NCBI GenBank assembly: GCA_028870615.1
Contig: JAGWPH010000197.1
Span: forward strand, 1 to 8,837
Source: Betaproteobacteria bacterium
Lineage (GTDB): Bacteria > Pseudomonadota > Gammaproteobacteria > Burkholderiales > Ferrovaceae
Direction of reading: 5' to 3'
Length of the DNA: 8,837 nt
Part shown: one piece after another, positions 6,332 to 8,837 of the stretch
How the letters are laid out: each line of letters opens with the position of its first letter
Numbering within the stretch: the stretch's first letter is position 1
The notes under the pieces: model-generated
What the model saw: only the letters and a program-made list of their open reading frames with translations
What the model was told of the DNA's origin: nothing
Databases searched by the model: none
Position numbers and translations under genes: made by a program

Positions 6332-8038
6332 TCAAAACAAAAAATAGCGCTGGCTCATGGGCAGGCTCTCGGCCGGCTCGCACACCAGCAATTGCCCGTC
6401 AGCCCGGACTTCATAGGTTTCTGGATCCACTTCGATATGCGGCAACGCATCGTTGTGGATCATGTCGCGTTTAGTCAGCCCGCGGGTGCCACGCACTGCT
6501 TCGAGCGGTTTTTTCAAACCCAGGCCTGCCAGTGCCGGTTCGTCGCGGGCCGCTTGCGATACGAAAGTCAGCGCCGTATGAAGACGCGCTCCGCCGTAAC
6601 TGCCAAACATGGCCCGGTAATGCACCGGTTGTGGCGTGGGAATGGATGCATTCGGATCTCCCATTGCGGCAGCTGCAATCATCCCGCCTTTCAGGATAAG
6701 GGCCGGCTTTACTCCAAAGAAAGCCGGCTTCCACAACACCAGGTCTGCCAGTTTTCCTGGGGCAATGGAACCCACCACATGGGAAATGCCATGCGTGATG
6801 GCCGGGTTGATGGTGTACTTGGCGATGTAGCGTTTGGCCCGCGCGTTGTCGTGGTGCGCCCCATCGCCTGGCAATCCCCCGCGTTGTGTTTTCATTTTGT
6901 GGGCTGTCTGCCAGGTCCGTAAAATCACTTCACCGACCCGGCCCATGGCCTGGGAGTCGGAAGACATCATGGAAAGCGCGCCCAGATCGTGCAGAATGTC
7001 TTCAGCTGCAATCGTCTCACGCCGGATTCGCGATTCGGCAAAGGCGATATCTTCGGCAATGGAAGCATCCAGATGGTGGCACACCATCAACATATCCAGA
7101 TGTTCGTCCAGGGTGTTGCGCGTAAAGGGCCGCGTCGGATTGGTGGAAGATGGCAGCACATGCTCAATCCCGGCCACGCGGATGATGTCTGGCGCATGCC
7201 CGCCCCCCGCCCCCTCGGTGTGAAAGGTGTGAATCGTACGCCCCTTAAACGCCGCCAGGGTCGTTTCAAGAAAGCCGGATTCGTTGAGGGTGTCGGTATG
7301 GATGGCCACCTGGACATCCAGCGCTTCGGCCACGGAAAGACAATTATCGATAGCGGCCGGTGTCGTACCCCAGTCTTCATGCAGCTTGAGCCCTATGGCT
7401 CCTGCCCGGACCTGCTCAATAAGCGGTTCGGGCAGGCTCGCGTTGCCTTTGCCCAGAAATCCCAGATTCACGGGAAAAGCGTCAGCCGCTTGCAGCATGC
7501 GCGCTATGTGCCAGGGGCCTGGCGTACAGGTCGTGGCATAGGTGCCGGTGGCTGGCCCGGTACCGCCCCCGATCATGGTGGTGACACCGGACATCAAAGC
7601 TTCTTCGATCTGTTGCGGACAGATGAAATGGATGTGGGTGTCAATGCCCCCCGCTGTGACAATCAGACCTTCGCCCGCGATAATTTCCGTGCCCGCACCG
7701 ATGACGATGGTCACTCCCGGCTGGATGTCTGGATTACCCGCCTTGCCGATGGCAGCAATGCGGCCGTTCTTGATACCGATGTCGGCTTTGACAACCCCCC
7801 AGTGATCCAGGATCACTGCATTGGTGATCACGGTGTCGGCCACAAAAACAGACACCTGCTGCCCTTGCCCCATCCCGTCGCGAATGACTTTGCCTCCCCC
7901 AAACTTTACTTCTTCGCCATACAAGGCATAGTCCTGTTCAATTTCGATCCACAGCTCAGTGTCCGCAAGACGGATGCGATCGCCCACGCTGGGGCCGAAC
8001 ATTTCCGCATACGCACGGCGCGTCATGCGCGCCGTCAT
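6332..8038 (-). CDS. ureC: Urease alpha subunit (catalytic)
   Basis: Catalytic subunit of urease, which hydrolyses urea to ammonia and carbamate at a di-nickel centre. 568 residues, full length. Active-site residues are all present, each one number above Klebsiella aerogenes urease: His135 and His137 (GIDTHIHF), Lys218 to be carbamylated ([10 protein letters not shown]), His247 (VAIHTD), His273 ([13 protein letters not shown]), flap Cys320-His321 (MVCHHLD) and Asp361 ([12 protein letters not shown]). The N-terminus [10 protein letters not shown] and C-terminus are typical. The ATG at 8038 has a GGGAG ribosome binding site (8050-8046) 7 bases upstream and shares ATGA with the ureB stop; the ATG at 8026 is a less likely start. 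The product should be an active enzyme if it receives nickel. Confidence 0.98.
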   Translation of the reverse strand: MTARMTRRAYAEMFGPSVGDRIRLADTELWIEIEQDYALYGEEVKFGGGKVIRDGMGQGQQVSVFVADTVITNAVILDHWGVVKADIGIKNGRIAAIGKAGNPDIQPGVTIVIGAGTEIIAGEGLIVTAGGIDTHIHFICPQQIEEALMSGVTTMIGGGTGPATGTYATTCTPGPWHIARMLQAADAFPVNLGFLGKGNASLPEPLIEQVRAGAIGLKLHEDWGTTPAAIDNCLSVAEALDVQVAIHTDTLNESGFLETTLAAFKGRTIHTFHTEGAGGGHAPDIIRVAGIEHVLPSSTNPTRPFTRNTLDEHLDMLMVCHHLDASIAEDIAFAESRIRRETIAAEDILHDLGALSMMSSDSQAMGRVGEVILRTWQTAHKMKTQRGGLPGDGAHHDNARAKRYIAKYTINPAITHGISHVVGSIAPGKLADLVLWKPAFFGVKPALILKGGMIAAAAMGDPNASIPTPQPVHYRAMFGSYGGARLHTALTFVSQAARDEPALAGLGLKKPLEAVRGTRGLTKRDMIHNDALPHIEVDPETYEVRADGQLLVCEPAESLPMSQRYFLF

Positions 8039-8343
8039 TTCAAGGCTCCCATGATGCGGCCCGCAAAACCGTAGACCTGGCGCGCACCATCGAGCGCCAC
8101 CAGTTCCACGCTGCGCTTCTGTCCGGGTTCAAAGCGCACTGCTGTCCCTGCGGCAATGTTGAGACGAAACCCCTTGCAGCGCTCCCGATCAAACAGCAGC
8201 GCATCGTTGACTTCATAAAAATGGTAATGCGAGCCCACCTGCACCGGCCGGTCGCCCCGGTTGGCCACTTCAATCTGAAGCAGTGCGCGCCCGGCATTAA
8301 GCTCAATGTCGCCTTCCAGTATGTGCATTTCGCCAGGAATCAT
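8035..8343 (-). CDS. ureB: Urease beta subunit
   Basis: Structural subunit of the cytoplasmic (UreABC)3 urease. 102 residues, the usual size. It begins MIPGE, contains [24 protein letters not shown] and VRFEPG, and ends [11 protein letters not shown], all standard for the family. The frame can be opened from a TTG at 8361, but the AGGAG ribosome binding site (8354-8350) lies 6 bases before the ATG at 8343 and homologues start MIPGE, so 8343 is chosen. The binding site overlaps the ureA stop, and the ureB stop overlaps the ureC start. ureA and ureB are separate here, unlike the fused subunit of Helicobacter. Confidence 0.97.
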   Translation of the reverse strand: MIPGEMHILEGDIELNAGRALLQIEVANRGDRPVQVGSHYHFYEVNDALLFDRERCKGFRLNIAAGTAVRFEPGQKRSVELVALDGARQVYGFAGRIMGALK

Positions 8344-8349
8344 CGTCAG

Positions 8350-8354
8350 CTCCT
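8350..8354 (-). promoter_or_regulatory. Ribosome binding site fixing the ureB start
   Basis: AGGAG on the minus strand, 6 bases before the ATG at 8343 and sharing one base with the ureA stop codon. It makes the in-frame TTG at 8361 unlikely as start. Confidence 0.7.
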
Positions 8355-8656
8355 CAGGCAATCGGGTGATGCACCGTCACAAGCTTGGTGCCATCGGGAA
8401 ATGTGGCTTCCACCTGAATGTCAGGAATCATTTCCGGGACTCCTTCCATGACGTCGGCACGGGTCAGCAGGGTTGCTCCCCAGCCCATCAGATCCGCCAC
8501 GGAACGCCCGTCGCGTGCCCCTTCCAGAATGGCTGCAGTAATGAAGGCCACGGCCTCGGGATAATTGAGCTTGAGTCCTCGGGCACGACGACGCTCGGCC
8601 AACAGGGCAGCAGTAAAAATCAGGAGCTTGTCCTTTTCTCTGGGGGTGAGTTCCAT
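8354..8656 (-). CDS. ureA: Urease gamma subunit
   Basis: Smallest structural subunit of urease. 100 residues, the family's usual length. Begins [23 protein letters not shown] and contains [25 protein letters not shown] and [21 protein letters not shown], ending TVHHPI, all diagnostic for UreA. An AAGGAA ribosome binding site (8671-8666) lies 9 bases before the ATG. It follows ureD by 27 bases and precedes ureB by 10 bases, so it is in the middle of one transcription unit whose promoter lies outside the window, upstream of ureD. Confidence 0.98.
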   Translation of the reverse strand: MELTPREKDKLLIFTAALLAERRRARGLKLNYPEAVAFITAAILEGARDGRSVADLMGWGATLLTRADVMEGVPEMIPDIQVEATFPDGTKLVTVHHPIA

Positions 8657-8683
8657 GCTTCGAGGTTCCTTATCGTACGCCGT

Positions 8684-8837
8684 TCAAGTGGCCCAGATGC
8701 GGGGCAACGTCATCGTGCGCCCCGTCAGTGCAGGGCGCAGCACCTGCCACAGTGCCACAAAATAAGCCCGCCCCGCTGCGCCGTCCGGCCCCAAATAACG
8801 TGCCACCAGCACCCCGGGCAGCAGGGTGGCCGAACCC
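8684..8837 (-). CDS. ureD: Urease accessory protein UreD, last 50 residues; N-terminus beyond right edge
   Basis: UreD (UreH in Helicobacter) binds apo-urease and recruits UreF and UreG for nickel insertion. Only the C-terminal 50 residues and the TGA stop (8686-8684) are in the window. The visible part reads LLPGVLVARYLG, then AYFVALWQVLRPALTGR, and ends LPRIWAT, a typical UreD C-terminus. The frame stays open to the edge at 8837. Position just before ureA fits the common ureDABCEFG order. Identity rests on the short C-terminal match plus operon position, and both agree. Confidence 0.9.
   Translation of the reverse strand, partial: GSATLLPGVLVARYLGPDGAAGRAYFVALWQVLRPALTGRTMTLPRIWAT

Noticed and set aside
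6989..8074. Plus-strand open frame of 361 codons opposite ureC
   Set aside because: Antisense shadow of the high-GC ureC gene; low-complexity composition and no family likeness.

Overview
The window reads as a piece of a proteobacterial chromosome. It carries ribosomal protein S15 next to polynucleotide phosphorylase, a TonB/ExbB/ExbD energy-transduction set (which implies an outer membrane), and a urease operon with separate alpha, beta and gamma subunit genes, as is usual in Proteobacteria. The protein sequences look like Beta- or Gammaproteobacteria or relatives such as Acidithiobacillia. I cannot fix the genus from sequence alone. I see no insertion sequence, tRNA, rRNA, CRISPR array or phage gene.

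Layout. (1) Positions 1-1965, minus strand: rpsO and then pnp, which runs off the left edge. A clear sigma70-type promoter precedes rpsO and an intrinsic terminator lies between the two genes. (2) Positions 2014-4236, plus strand: tonB-exbB-exbD-exbD, a tight four-gene operon divergent from rpsO. Its tonB start codon sits where transcription itself would begin. (3) Positions 4237-4512: a 276-base convergent intergenic stretch with no credible gene but five successive perfect or near-perfect inverted repeats. (4) Positions 4513-8837, minus strand: the urease operon, ordered ureD (3' end only, at the right edge), ureA, ureB, ureC, ureE, ureF, ureG. Gaps are 0 to 27 bases, and two junctions are ATGA stop/start overlaps.

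How the genes work together. UreABC is the nickel enzyme that hydrolyses urea. UreD, UreF and UreG build its carbamylated di-nickel site with nickel delivered by UreE. TonB/ExbB/ExbD uses the proton gradient to power outer-membrane receptors, classically for iron chelates but in some urease-positive bacteria also for nickel. The adjacency therefore invites a functional link, although the two operons are convergent and not co-transcribed. rpsO-pnp is a standard translation/RNA-decay pair.

The genes are of well-known families with intact key residues. The less ordinary material is non-coding: the hairpin-rich exbD/ureG interval, the probable leaderless tonB mRNA, and the terminator 29 bases before the pnp start.
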